Positions 10,610 through 22,562 of a stretch of 64,000 nt of DNA are shown here, piece after piece (the stretch's first letter is position 1; each line of letters starts with the position of its first letter). Location of the stretch: contig AXZN01000030.1 of the NCBI GenBank assembly GCA_000498155.1, positions 1-64,000 of the forward strand, written 5' to 3'. Source of the stretch: Shiraia sp. slf14. Taxonomy: Eukaryota > Ascomycota > Dothideomycetes > Pleosporales > Shiraiaceae. Below the pieces are notes generated by a model. The model ran no database searches. It had not been told where the DNA came from and was given only the letters and a program-made list of their open reading frames with translations. Made by a program: the position numbers and the translations under genes.

Positions 10610-12788
10610 GCTTAGCTCGTCAATGTCATCATCTCCATGGCTAGGATTCGGCGAAGGGAATGTAATCTGGCATCGCAAACAACTGTATTGAGTACCATTG
10701 TATGCTTTGCTGGAAAGTCTTACAGACGAAAATTTCAGCCGCGTTCACGAATTTACCCAAATGTAGCGAAAGGTCATGATAGGGAAAGAGACAAGGTGGA
10801 AGCATTGTATTTCACAACCCGCGCGTTTTGTTGCATGGACTCGCTGCCCCTTAAAACCTAGACATCCAACATACGATGAACCGTACCTCGAACTTTGAAT
10901 ATTTATGATTACTTACGACACGTCAAAGTAAGTCTAGTTACACACGTCGCGATATACACCCTGGAATGCTCGGAATGATTGCGTACGGTAGCTTCGCCAA
11001 ACTCGAGCGTCACCGAAACCTCAGCACCGACTTTCCGCCGCCATGTCTTCTAGATTGCCAATATTGTTTCACTTGAAAATATTCCTTTGGAGCCTGCTCC
11101 CCCCGCCACAAGTCGGATTTTCATGTTTTTGCACATGCAGTTGAGCCTTTAATTGTCTTAAATGTGGTTTGGTTGTCGTTTAGAATTATTGTCTCCATCC
11201 ATTGTATCGACTGGCAGTTGATAAATACATAGAAGGTTGAACTGGGTGATGGTAACTGGATCACAGAGTGAACAAGTGACGTGTACTTGCCTTAGCTAAC
11301 CATTATGTAAAGCCTTATGCTTAGCCGCAACTGTATGTACCATCGAATCCCTCAAAGTCAAAATTTGGTCAGAACACCCATACTAGGTCCGTAGTACACT
11401 TGGTGCTTCTTTTTGCTAGTACGTGAAAGCTGTCAAGAAGAGATTGTCGAGACTGATTCTGAGGAGATATGAAACACAGCTACATCCTGTTCATACCTAT
11501 GAAGCAGCTGAAAAGCTTGGATATGAAAGGGAAACAGAAGATGGGTATCATTGAAGTCTTCAGGGCAGGCTTTGTGTGAGTCGAGACTCGAGTGAAAATG
11601 TGTCTATAAGTTAACCAGCCTGCAGCGCATGTGCCATGAGTGTCATTAGGCTTGGGTTTCTGGTCAGTGAATACGGGAACGGAGATCAATTTTATTCCGT
11701 TGCCCTTGTTTCTCATTTCACGTAAGTACATGGGCTCAAATTGGATACATTTGGATCTGGCCCAATCGACAGAACGGTACTTTAGCCATCATATGCAGCT
11801 GTTTGGCCTTCTTCCCAAGCTTCATTCGGTCGAGCAAGATAACCGCGGAAAGCGCCTTTCGTACTTCCTGTCTAGGACTGGGAGAAGCCGAAGTCACGTA
11901 AAAGTCCCAGATAGTTACGAGAAGCCGCCACCGTTTCCGTCACATTCGGGCGATTGGAAGAAGTTCCAACGGCCTAATACGCTCAATGAAGACCTCGGGA
12001 GCTAACGAATTTCTGCGATACCAGACACATTTTGAAGAAGGAGCCGGCGCCATGAGTTCCTTCGTTTGATTAGCTTTCTGTGTCAAGTTGCGGGCTGGCT
12101 GGTATCATGATAGAAACGCTTCAAGTTACGCTTACACAGTCATGGACAAACTTGTATATACCTGAGAGTAAAGTTTTTCAAGGCATACTAGAAGCTTAAT
12201 CTCCTTTTGAACAGGATGGCCCAAAATGTATGTATGGTCAAGAGTTTCATCAGAGTACTACTTGTAAAAACGGGTCTTGTTCGTACGAACATCACAAGCT
12301 TGAACGGCGATCCGAACTCGCACACAAATAAACATCACAGCGTACTGCATAACATCGCGTGAGTATCCTTCCTTGATTTTAAATGGCGCAGTTGTGGCTC
12401 AAATTATCGAGGTGGATACTAGCGCCTGTGGCTTGACAAATTTTGCGACGAAGACGAACATGAAATCCGAAGTTCGAGCCAATGGACGAACTACACAACG
12501 GGACTAACTATGTAACATTCCTCGTTTTCCGGACACACAGACCTTGTCTCCCCCCATCAGTATTATTTCCGACTGAATAACCTTGCTAAACAATTACTAA
12601 CAAAAAAAATGTCGTGCGATAGCCTTGCCGGTAACCGATGCCGATATGCGGTCTCTTCAAGTTGCATGCCTAATCTGGATATTCGGCCAAGCTAGTTAGA
12701 AGCGCGGAAATAATACATATCAGAGAATTATCTTCTCATCTTATCTGATTTCCCATCAGTACACAAGCCTGAAAGTTGCTCGTTAATA
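10610..12788. other. Intergenic, 2.2 kb, with one doubtful ORF
   Basis: No supported gene. A + strand ORF at 11640-12005 (121 aa) has a protein-like C-terminal half (SYEKPPPFPSHSGDWKKF), and a 44-codon open frame ends near 11550, but I recognise no family and cannot join them convincingly. They may be remains of a decayed gene or chance. The right end is the transporter promoter. Confidence 0.35.
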
Positions 12789-15475
12789 ATGAACACTCCA
12801 GGCATCAAAGGAGGTGTGGATGAGCCTGTATCTCAGGTCAAGAATGATACTGTCACGTCCATACATGATGATGCAAGTGGAAAATCAAGTAAGTAATGAA
12901 TGATAGCAGTATTCACAGTCGCTGATAGGGGAGCAGAAAAATCTGATGATCAGATTGACGATGTCCTACTTGCAGCTGGAGTGGGGCAGTGGGAAGATAA
13001 CCCAAACCTACCCTGCCTCACCATCCGCATGTGGACCATTGGACTTTGTTTCTGCTTACTGGGCAGCGCCGTGAATACATTGTATACCTTCCGAGTTCCA
13101 TCTTTGTCCCTATCACAATCGGCTATCCAATTTCTCGCATATCCTATCGGCAAATTATGGGAATGGCTTGTCCCAGATTGGGGTTTCACCATGTTTAGTT
13201 CACGGGTGTCGCTCAACCCAGGGCCATTCAATCACAAAGTATAGTGTTTCAATATTCATTCGTGATACGAGTGTACTGATGCAATGAAAGGAAAACATCC
13301 TCATCTATATTCTCGCCAACCTCAGTTATATGACAAGGCTTAGTGCAGATGTTTTGACGGAGCAGCGAGTCTTCTATGGACTTCGGGCAGGATGGGGTTT
13401 TGAAATGTCCATAACGCTTGCAACAACCATCTTCGGTTTCACACTTGCCGGCCTTTTCAAGAACCTGGTCATTGAACCGAAAAGCATGGTTTGGCCAGGA
13501 GTGCTCGGGAATACCGCGCTGAATCACGCGCTGCATGGCAAAGTGAACAGCGTTTCAAGCAAGTGGGTATTGCCATGTTGAGCTATGTATGGGGTCGAGC
13601 TGACACTAAGTACCAGAAGCAAATGGACAATGTCGCGGTACTCATTCTTTATGATTGTGTTCACTGGCTCATTCACATGGTATTGGTTCCCTGATTTCAT
13701 CATGCCCGCGTTGGGATGGTTCACTTTCGTGTGCTGGGCAGCGCCTAAGAATCCGGTTGTCAATCAGTTATTTGGTATGAGCAGTGGAATGAGCCTCATT
13801 CCAATCACGTTCGATTGTGTGTTGTAACCCACCCGCCCACTTCTAACTGCTAATCCGTTCAAAGGGAATCAGATCGCATATATCGGCTCACCGCTTGTTG
13901 TTCCTACGTGGGCAATCTTGAATCTGTTATTTTCGCTCGTCTTTTGGATCTGGATCATCTCACCTAGCCTCTATTACACGAATACTTGGTCATCAGCATA
14001 TCTGCCATTTCAAAGCAACGCGCTTTACGACAACACCGGAAAGACTTACAATGTCACAAAAGTCATCGACAAGCAACACGGATACGCATTCAATGCCACT
14101 AAATATGAAGAATACTCTCACGTAAGTGTCGACAACTCGGCTAGGCATCTAAATATTTTCCTAACAAGAGATGAAGATGTATATGCCAATAGTCTACGCA
14201 ATCAACAAATTTGGGCTCTGCTTTGCGACTATGGCGTCGCTTTTTGTCTGGCTTCTGCTTGAGAAGCACCGCGAAGTTACGAATGCCGCACGTCAATCAT
14301 GGTCAAGCCTCACCAAAAAACGCAACACAACAGACGCTAGTGGTTATCCCGCAACACCAACGTGGTGGTATGTTTTTCCAGGGCTAGTTTCGCTGGCACT
14401 TGCAATATTTGCTTGTGAATTCTATCCTGTGCAACTGCGCTGGTATGGTGCGATCTTTGCGTTACTCATATCTTTTGTGTTCTTTGTTCCGGTTAGTTAC
14501 CTGAAGAGAGACTGACTATTATATTGCAATGCTGATCATAATGATAGCTAGCTTGGATCTTTGCCACGGCAAATGTCAAGGTTCAAATCGAGGTTCTCTG
14601 CCGAATCATCGCTGGATACCTATGGGAAGGTAAAGTGCTGGCGAATATTTGGTTCTTTGATCTCGGATACATCTCAGGTATCAAAGGACTTGCTTTTGCG
14701 CAGGATCTCAAGCTCGGTATCTATTGTCATGTAAGTCTGAAAGTATCCAGCCAAGGCAATTCCTCGCTCACATCTTCAAGATACCGCCCCAGAAGCTCAT
14801 GCTCGTTCAAAGTGTTGGCATCGTGGTGGGCACTCTCGGGCAAGTCGGGGTTCTGAATTGGGCATTGAACCACATCCCAGATATATGCACAAAGAAGGCA
14901 CCGAATGGGTTCACATGCGCTTTTTCGCAGACACACTTCAACACTAGTCTGATTTGGGGTGCAGTTGGTCCTCGTCGCTTCTTTGCAGAGGGCGCACTTT
15001 ATCGCCCTTTGCTCTGGTTCTTCCTATTGGGTGCTCTCCTACCTATCGCCGTATGGGTGCTTCGAAAAAAGTTGTTCCCCAGGTCGAAGATGCTAGCAAT
15101 GTTTCATGTGCCCCTCTTTCTGGGTGGATTGAACTTCATACCACCAGGCTCCGGCGTAAATTATGGAAGCTGGGCTATTGTTGGCCTGATCTTCGGATAC
15201 TGGATCAAGAATCGACACAGGAAGTGGTGGGGCAAGTACAACTTCGTTCTCAGTTCTGCGCTCGATTGTTCAGTTGCCATTGCCGGGATTGTGATTTTCT
15301 TTTCCATCTTCTACACAGGCGCAGCAAACAAGTTCTCTTGGTGGGGCACCAAGGTATACAAGGTGAGCAGCTACATCAACTCAAGAACTGGGCTGTTACT
15401 GATCATCCGCAGGACACTTGTGATTGGAAAGGATGTCCTTACAAAGTTTTGCACAAGGGTGAGAAACTACCATAA
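12789..15475 (+). CDS. OPT family oligopeptide transporter
   Basis: Nine exons: 12789-12888, 12976-13238, 13291-13562, 13611-13816, 13865-14121, 14171-14491, 14548-14730, 14781-15362, 15413-15475; introns 48-87 nt, 748 aa in frame. OPT proteins are proton-coupled plasma-membrane importers of small peptides, glutathione or metal chelates with 12-16 helices. Family signatures: TIRMW plus FRVPS near the N-terminus, GPFNHKE, WYWFPDF, NQLFG, WNQIAYIGSP, WEGKVLANIW and NFIPPGSGVNY near the C-terminus. Length is normal for the family. The first intron is the weak point: an 87-nt intron restores the frame, while a 36-nt alternative would keep residues SDDQIDDVLLAAG but is shorter than any other intron here. 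The gene ends 260 bp from a convergent AIG2-like gene. Substrate unknown. Confidence 0.9.
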
Positions 15476-15734
15476 GTTTGGGCCTACCTAGACACGATCA
15501 CAATGGCTATCGGAGGAAAACGACATATGCTCTTACGCCTGTCCTAATTATGGGATCATTCCTCTACATATAGATATACATAGCGTCGGTACTTGATAAT
15601 GAATTAATGGCCAATACTACAATTCTTTTCTTTCCAAACTCTACTGATCTATCATATGTGCAAGCATCATATGTTGATTTAAATCTACTACGACAATGAT
15701 GTTAACAATTGTTACTCCCATCGTACTAATCACA

Positions 15735-16550
15735 TCACATCAACTCGTCCTCAAATCCACAGAATCGAAATGTTCTCCCTTCAGCTACCCTCCCTTCCAA
15801 CACAACCCTTGCACTAACTACCTCGTAAGCATCCCCTTCATAAATCCTCAACGCCTCCTCTTCGTCCAGAGACTTGACTGGAAACGCCACGCCTTGTACC
15901 TTGCAGCCTGGGGAATCAACGAGCGCAAGGTATTTACCCGCCCAGGTCTTTGCCGTACCATCTAGCAGCGACGCTTCCTCAAAGGGAGGCAGTTGTTCCA
16001 ATGGTACATTGAAGAGTCGCGATAGTCGCGAAGGTGATGCCAGTGTGCCGTAGAAAAAGTAATGCACAGGATACTTTTCTTCAAGCTGACCAGGAAATGC
16101 ATTTTCTGAGGGGCGGTGTTGAGGAAGAGTAGGATCGCGTCCAATAATCGGCAGAGTCATAGAGTCCTTGTGAGCGATACCGAGTCGAATCTTGGTAAAT
16201 TTCTTCTTAGGGCGGTGTTCGGCGACCCATGCATCGAGTGCATCGATGTCAGATTGGTTCAAGCGACAAAATTGGGCCTCGCCATCTTCGCTGCTGCCAG
16301 TCTCGAGTTTTGGTATGCGAGTAAGTCCAAGGATGTTCGCTACGTCGTGCGGCGTTGAGAATGGATCTTCCAGGCGGAGAAGATAAGCGACTGGCACGCG
16401 GCGACGGCGTCGTGGTGCACAAGATGAAGATGCTCTCCTTTCACTGATAGTGGGAAGAGGCGCAACAGAAGGAGTGACAAAGTCAAAGTCTCCACCCAGC
16501 TCAGTCAACGCGCGGATAGCGGAGTCGTCGAGCTCATCGAGGTAATCCAT
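15735..16550 (-). CDS. AIG2-like / gamma-glutamylcyclotransferase-fold protein
   Basis: Single exon, 271 aa. The C-terminal half (about residues 155-271) shows the AIG2/GGACT fold signature: FFYGTLASPSRL (YGTL loop), a conserved Gly-Tyr region (AGKYLALVDSPG) and EEALRIYEGDAY, where the Glu is the usual catalytic acid. Family members cleave gamma-glutamyl-amine or gamma-glutamyl amino acid bonds to 5-oxoproline, or have unknown roles in fungi. The N-terminal 150 residues are an extension with an Arg-rich patch (CAPRRRRRVPV) and a region that may bind partners. The fold is clear; activity is inferred. Convergent with the OPT transporter, 260 bp apart. Confidence 0.8.
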   Translation of the reverse strand: MDYLDELDDSAIRALTELGGDFDFVTPSVAPLPTISERRASSSCAPRRRRRVPVAYLLRLEDPFSTPHDVANILGLTRIPKLETGSSEDGEAQFCRLNQSDIDALDAWVAEHRPKKKFTKIRLGIAHKDSMTLPIIGRDPTLPQHRPSENAFPGQLEEKYPVHYFFYGTLASPSRLSRLFNVPLEQLPPFEEASLLDGTAKTWAGKYLALVDSPGCKVQGVAFPVKSLDEEEALRIYEGDAYEVVSARVVLEGRVAEGRTFRFCGFEDELM

Positions 16551-18523
16551 CTTCAGCGGCGATTTAACTGCTTGGAAGTACTTGTGATATTATCCGGTTC
16601 AAGTACAATGTATGATTTTCGTGTAAGCTGATGTGGTCAGCTCTGAGTCGTATTTGATGGTAGTTGAAATTGTGAAAGCAATGGTTTCAAAAGCGATGTT
16701 TAGATGATGTGTACTAATGTAATTCAATAATAGGAAATGGTGAGATTTATATCATTTAGTTCTACCAGTCATATTTCCAAAATGGTACACTAGCGCATTA
16801 TTAGGTGATGATTGTGATGTTCAACCATGGACTGATAGACCCTGAAGTGGACTTGTCGTACTGAACCATGGTTCATGTTTCACTCACATTGGGATATGAA
16901 TGACTGACATCATCTTCATCAATGTAAACCAAAAGCAGGAGACTCATGCGCTTTTCATTAACGATACATCAGTAATAGATGGGGATTGACACGCTACATA
17001 TGCATTCGAGCTGAAGTCTATATTTGATCAAGATTAATCGAGCTGCATTGTCTCAATCCTTTATTCAATGAAAAACCCCACGGCACACATCGCTATAACC
17101 TGTCACTTCATGGCCACTGTAATACCATGCTGCACCAGTCATACTTTTCTACAATCAAGGGGTCGGACAGCAAGAAAGAAAGCAGACGTCGTTCGTAATG
17201 CAGACCCCGCTGAATACACTCATATTCTACCCGCAATTTTCTCACAGTCTAAGTACTTGAAGTAACACCTGCAACTCTATAATTCCCAGATTCGACATCT
17301 CAGCCAATACCACGCCGGTAGCCTAGCGGCCACGACGCGAACCATGGTCTGCATCTTGGCTGGTGCTTCTTCAACCCTCAGATCGATTACTGCAACTTGC
17401 GCGCCACTTTATTTGTGATCGAGGCATAACTAGCGTGAGGCTTATTCGCACCTCTTTTGAATGTCGAGCCGGACTGCTGTTTATGAATTTCGTATGTGTC
17501 GCATTATGAAAAGATACGCTGTTCAGCCAAATGCATAGATTCAGATGGAGTGCAGGATTGCAAGCAGTATGTCTAACGCAACGCATACTTCGACATCACA
17601 TCTCGATGATTAGAGAACGTATCTATCATGATTGATGAAAAGCAGCCAGATGATAAAATCTCTCATGCTGAGCCCGCTTCTAACCGCGCCCGTACGTCGC
17701 ATTTGGCCGCGGTGCTTCTCAATCCGTAAATACAGCACGTTGCGTTCCCATCAGGGTGCATTTATGATTGTGGGTCCGACCAGAATATAAATGAAACAAG
17801 ATTAAAAATGCGGGGGAAATTAGAACAGCCCACTCGATTCCCCGCTACGGAGCGTATTGTAAAACCTCCTAGCGATTGGGTAGCGCCGGTAGATTTCATG
17901 CAGGAGCCGACAAGATCTAATATAGCTTTGGAGTTTTCCCATGTGGCGTGGACAAGGGCGGGGAGTGGTGGTTTTCGGAAACATTTTCGGGTTTTGGCGA
18001 CGGGAGATTTTGTGATTGGTTCTGGGGGGTATTTCATGTATAGCCGTTTTGCAGGGCCCATATTACGCTGGTGAAACGAATGGTGGAGTAATATACGTAG
18101 CCTCCTATAGTTGACGTGAATAAGTTCAAAATGGGAACTGGGATCGCCTATGTCGACCAGTCTGTCCGGTAGGAGAAGGTTAGAGCACCAATGAGCGACC
18201 AGAAGTGAAGGTTCACACTTGGGTTTATGACACTTCAAGGTTAGCCAGTGTCATAAAAGCATTCTGCTAATGCTCAAAATGCTTGAGCACTGCCACATGG
18301 AGCCCAGGTTAGGCATAGCTCAATAGTCCGTACTGCAATAATAATCTGCTCTTGATGAAGGAACGTCACAATTAATGTGCAACCTAGAGGAGCAATGCAT
18401 GGGTCTCGCAATTAACGAACGGTTGAAATAGTTCTCTATAAAGATCCTGAGGTATCCACATACAAGCTTCATAGTTGGACCTCTCTTCATCCTTTCAAGA
18501 AGATCTCTTATCAACGAGCCGCT
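16551..18523. other. Intergenic, 2.0 kb, possible decayed ORF
   Basis: No sure gene. A - strand ORF (17762-18238, 158 aa) holds the phrase LLLPDRLVDIGDPSS, which recalls the entry of fungal HET domains (LPxRLIDVGD), but the rest of the domain is missing and the downstream sequence is unrecognised. It may be a degenerate fragment. A TATA-like TATAAAG at 18437-18443 lies about 80 bp before the feruloyl esterase start. Confidence 0.35.
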
Positions 18524-19495
18524 ATGCGTTACCTCACATCTATCGTCGGGGCTCTGTTCCTCGGTGCAACTTCAGTCCTTGGTGCTCCTGGGTTCTACGA
18601 TACTGGTGAGTACCCTCGCTGGCCAGAGTATGGGTGTTGCTAACGCGCCCAAGCGAATACTCAGGTTTCCCAAGTCAGCAGCCCAGAAATTCTCTCCAAA
18701 CGTGCCAATTCAGCTGGATGTGGCAAAACTCCCACAATAAAGTCCGGTACCAGGTCGATCAACGTCAACGGCAAAACACGACAGTACATCATTCGCCTAC
18801 CCGACAATTATGATAAGAGCAAGGCTTACAAGATCATCTTTGCCTGGCATTGGAGAGGTGGCAACATGAACGACGTTGCAGGCGGCGGCTCTGATGGGGT
18901 TGCGTGGGCGTATTACGGTCAGCAGAAGAAGGGCGGCAATGCTGCTATTCTTGTCGCGCCAAATGGCTTGAACGGCGGATGGGCCAACAGTGGAGATGAA
19001 GACCTCGCATTCCTGGATGCCATGCGGAAAGAGATTGAGAATGATCTCTGCGTCAACGAGCAACAACGATTCTCTACAGGTTTCTCATATGGTGGTGGCA
19101 TGTCCTACTCGATTGCATGCTCTCGTGGCAAGGAATTCCGCGCTGTAGCCGTCATTTCTGGAGCGCAATTGAGCGGCTGTTCTGGTGGCAATGACCCTGT
19201 TGCGTACCTTGGTATCCACGGAGTGAGCGACGGCACGTTGAATATCAGTCAAGGACGATCACTTCGAGACAGATTTGTGAAAAACAACGGATGCACAAAC
19301 CAAAGTCCACGAGAACCCGCAGCCGGAAGCAGGACACATGTCAAGACAGCTTACTCCGGATGTAAAGCTGGATACCCGGTCACCTGGCTCGCTTTCGACG
19401 GTGGCCACGCCCCTGCTCCAGTAGACAATGGATCCGATAGCGGAGCCCGTAGCTACGTCCCTGACGAGATTTGGAATTTCTTCAACCAATTCTAA
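18524..19495 (+). CDS. Secreted feruloyl esterase (CE1-like)
   Basis: Two exons, 18524-18605 and 18654-19495 (48-nt intron with CTAAC branch site), 307 aa. An N-terminal signal peptide (to about Gly20) is followed by a short propeptide-like stretch ending in the dibasic SKR (about 42-44), a probable Kex2 site, before the mature CGK. It has the alpha/beta-hydrolase fold of esterase family CE1 (feruloyl esterase type B/C-like): nucleophile Ser172 in GFSYGG, oxyanion-side HWRGG, and C-terminal His in FDGGH. Such enzymes release ferulate from arabinoxylan in the plant wall. A paralogue lies at 60349-61197. The present gene has an extra linker and intron that the paralogue lacks. Substrate range unknown. 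Confidence 0.9.
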
Positions 19496-19625
19496 TCGTA
19501 AGACTGGAGCCTGGGAGGATTTGAGGATGCCAAGTAGTTAGCCCGTTATCCTCTACTCGTTTGGTTGAATTGAAGAACTGAGTCAATCAAGGCCACATTT
19601 AAGATTCTCCTGAGTGATTTCCATC

Positions 19626-20820
19626 TTAACTTGGTGTTGTCTGAACAGCTTGAAAGGCAGGTGAAGTTTCCAATGTGGCCGCAGCATCGCCATTATTCTC
19701 ACAGGGCATTGCTTGCTTTCGACCCCACTTCCCTTTATACTTGCCACCTTGTTGCTTGATCCTCTCTTGCTTCGTATCAGCTATCCACTCTCCGCGGAAT
19801 CTTTGTTTCGGCCTAGCCTCCTTTTGCAGTGCCATTTTGTGCCTGGTACTTTGGTCTCTACCATTGATGTGCCCGGTCGACACTGGATTAGCATTGACCC
19901 ATGTTTCAAGTTGCGGCTTGATTTTAGCTGCCCAAATCTCTTCGCCGGCCTCGAGGTCTTCGTAAGTCACCGAAGAAACGAAGTTGCCAGACGAGTCATG
20001 CTCGTTGACTGTAAAATTGGCCTGCCTTGTGCGAAGCAGGGCCGCCATATGAGATAGTGACTGGCAGGCGATACCAAGGTCATGGGCAAAACTGCGCACG
20101 TAGAACCCGGAACACACGGTCAATCTAATGCGTGCAGCTGGCGCAGGGGCTACATCTTTCGTACCCGGCCACGTGAACTCGTGTTGCCCTCCCTCATACC
20201 AGTCCAGCAATGTGCATTCATCAACCTGCATCTCACGACTCTCTAGTTGCCGAGGAAGCTCCTTGCCTGAACGTGCATACTCGCATGCCTTGATACCATT
20301 GACCTTGAGCGCTGAATAGAGTGGTGGAATTTGCTGAATGGTTCCTCGAAAGTTCGCAAGCTTTTCCTCAACCAGCTCTTTTGTAACATGTTGATACTTT
20401 GCCTGTTCAATCACGATCCCAGTGCAGTCGTATGTGTCAGTGCTGGCACCAAACAAAACTACTGTCTCGTATGTCTTGCTACATGCTAGATAGTTCTGGA
20501 GTTGTTTTGTGCCTCTGCCAATACCGACGATGAGCACACCAGCGGCTAGAGGGTCCAGGGTGCCGCCATGGCCCATCTTGAAAATCTGATCATCACTCTT
20601 GCTCGGCCTTTTAGGTTGGCTGTGGAACAATGGTGAGAATGTTTTGGAGTTTGCAAAGGTCGTTTGCAGTTTTTGTAAAACATCTGCAGACGAGACTAAG
20701 GCAGGCTTTGCGACAGCTGAAAAAACAGGTCAGTCTTTAATTTCGACAAAACGTTGGAAGAAGAGCAGTCGTACCAAATATGCCTTCGAGTACCTTGCCT
20801 TCACCTTGCTCGTCTTGCAT
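19626..20820 (-). CDS. PUS4: tRNA pseudouridine-55 synthase (TruB/Pus4)
   Basis: Two exons, 20820-20775 and 20716-19626 (58-nt intron), 378 aa. It isomerises U55 of the T-arm in cytosolic and mitochondrial tRNAs. The first exon encodes MQDEQGEGKVLEGIF; splicing restores FAVAKPALVSSADVLQ, the N-terminal TruB motif, which supports this start. The catalytic Asp70 sits in GHGGTLDPLAAGVL. Other TruB blocks visible are YETVVLFGASTDT, PPLYSALKVNG and FYVRSFAHDLG. The C-terminal 60 residues are basic (KEARPKQRFRGEW), as common in eukaryotic Pus4 and likely to aid tRNA binding. Convergent with the feruloyl esterase, whose stop is only 130 bp away, so the 3' UTRs probably overlap. Confidence 0.95.
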
Positions 20821-21454
20821 ATCTAATCGCTTTGATGCTTATAAATTGGTGACAAGGTCCAGTCCAACGACTTTGTGACTTCGCTTGTGCTAATCGTTAC
20901 TTTCTGCCAAGGCCAACATCAAGTACTATGGTAGCCATGGAGTGAGCGTTCTATGCTGCTACATCCACGTTGAATATGGCCGTATGCGCAGGCACACTGC
21001 AAGGTAATCAAGCCAATATAAAAAGCGTGGCGGCCCAGGAATGTCCATATTGCACTCTATTTGCCCTCGGTTTTCGCATCCTTGACCCTTGCTCCTATGA
21101 CGCCACCAGCGACGACACCACACTGGCTGGTTGTTCAGTGAAACAAAACATCAGTGACAAACAGCTGTGCAAGCTCTTTCATAAATTATAGAATGTTGTA
21201 TAGTCACATTACATCTGACCACCATTGCAGTTGTGCATGAATGCATTCTCCCCCTTAATTGAGCAAGGCGAACATCGAGGCTGTGCAGAGAGCAAGCGCG
21301 GCCGGCCAACGATTGGCCGTAACGCCAAGACGAGTTCATCTCCTTGCCAACATCAACCACCACACCTCACCCGACTCCATCCCCTTCCCCGCCGCCGCCG
21401 CCCACACTGTCCACACTGTCCACACCGAGAGACACGCTCTCGGATGCATCCGCC
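20821..21454. promoter_or_regulatory. Divergent promoter region of PUS4 and the small secreted protein
   Basis: 634 bp between divergent starts, so it should carry both promoters. Near its right end, in the probable leader of the secreted protein gene, is a short tandem run of CCACACTGT (about 2.5 copies, 21402-21426). No gene. Confidence 0.4.
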
Positions 21455-21965
21455 ATGATGCGTCAACTCTCGCTATCCCTCTTCCTACTGTGCGCCAGCA
21501 TCGGAGCCGCCGACGACACCGTGACGCAAACCCGAATCAAAGTCCAGTTATTTGCGTCGCCCGCCTTCGTCTCTGAAGTCTCCGTAGACGCGTACAACAA
21601 TCAATGCCTGTCCTTAGACAATAATCTGTAAAGCTGCCTGGCTGCTCTGTGTTTGCGATGAACAAGCTGACATGAGGAACGTAGGATTGATGGACGTGTG
21701 CAATCCATACTGGTAGGAGGCCATGATGTTGCAACAGTGCTGAAAAGAGACGACTATTGGAACTGCCAATTCTTCGAGTAAGTCAGACACAGCATGCTTG
21801 TATTATTAATCTTGAATACTTATGCGGCATAGCAACTACGACTGCAAATCCAATAATGATAAGGACTGCTTGGTCATACCGGACGGCGTGAATAATCTCG
21901 AGAGCATTGGCTGGGGAACAAGAATACATGGCCTTCGCTGCCGCAACTTTGTCAGCAACAGCTGA
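21455..21965 (+). CDS. Small secreted cysteine-containing protein
   Basis: Three exons, 21455-21627, 21685-21777 and 21833-21965 (introns 57 and 55 nt), 132 aa. A clear signal peptide (LSLSLFLLCASIGAA) is followed by about 110 residues with five cysteines. The spacing (C, then a cluster of three in WNC..YDC..KDC, then LRC near the end) and the repeated hydrophobic pattern before each Cys resemble small secreted beta/gamma-crystallin-like fungal proteins. That likeness is my inference, not a confirmed domain. Size, secretion and cysteines also fit a candidate effector. Both splices use canonical GT..AG sites and preserve phase 2, so the model is firm even though the function is not. There are two adjacent ATG codons; I used the first. 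Confidence 0.75.
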
Positions 21966-22562
21966 TACCCCGATGCATATCCACTGAGATACGTTTAATG
22001 ACACGACGCATAAGACCCCGCTTGCGCGCGAAAATAGGGTTTACAGCGCTGAGGGATGCTTCGATACTATCACAGTAATCGTGTGCATTCTCAAAGCAGG
22101 GCTTTCAAGGAACAGAAGGAATTGTGGATTGGTGTTGGGCGTTTTACTAAGCATTTTTGCATGAAGATTTCGGATTGTTTGATACCCAAGTTGAGAAAGA
22201 GAAGAGTGCGTTCTTGCGCACTGCTATGAAGGAGATTATCGCACAAGAAGTGTGCAGAGGCAAGCTAGGCTGTCCATGCCCGTAGTAGGAATACTAGAGG
22301 TCTTGCCCTCGCAAGGGCAACAAGGCGGACAAGAACAGCATAGAAGAGAAGAAGAATGTCAGCGAAGCTGCTGTTCTACAAGGGAAAGCTTAAAGGAACC
22401 TGATGGTGAGCGCAATCAAGCTATTGCCCAATAGAAGATTTGATATTGTATCTATTCGTAATGTCATGAATTTCATGGGTATCTCTGGCACAATCGCCTT
22501 CTCTCTACGCCACACTACGCCAATCTACCCCCAAGTGACTCGCCCTCTCGCAATGCACGTTT
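21966..22562. other. Intergenic, convergent 3' ends
   Basis: About 600 bp between the stop codons of the secreted protein and the AN1 protein. Contains only short unrecognised ORFs. Confidence 0.5.
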
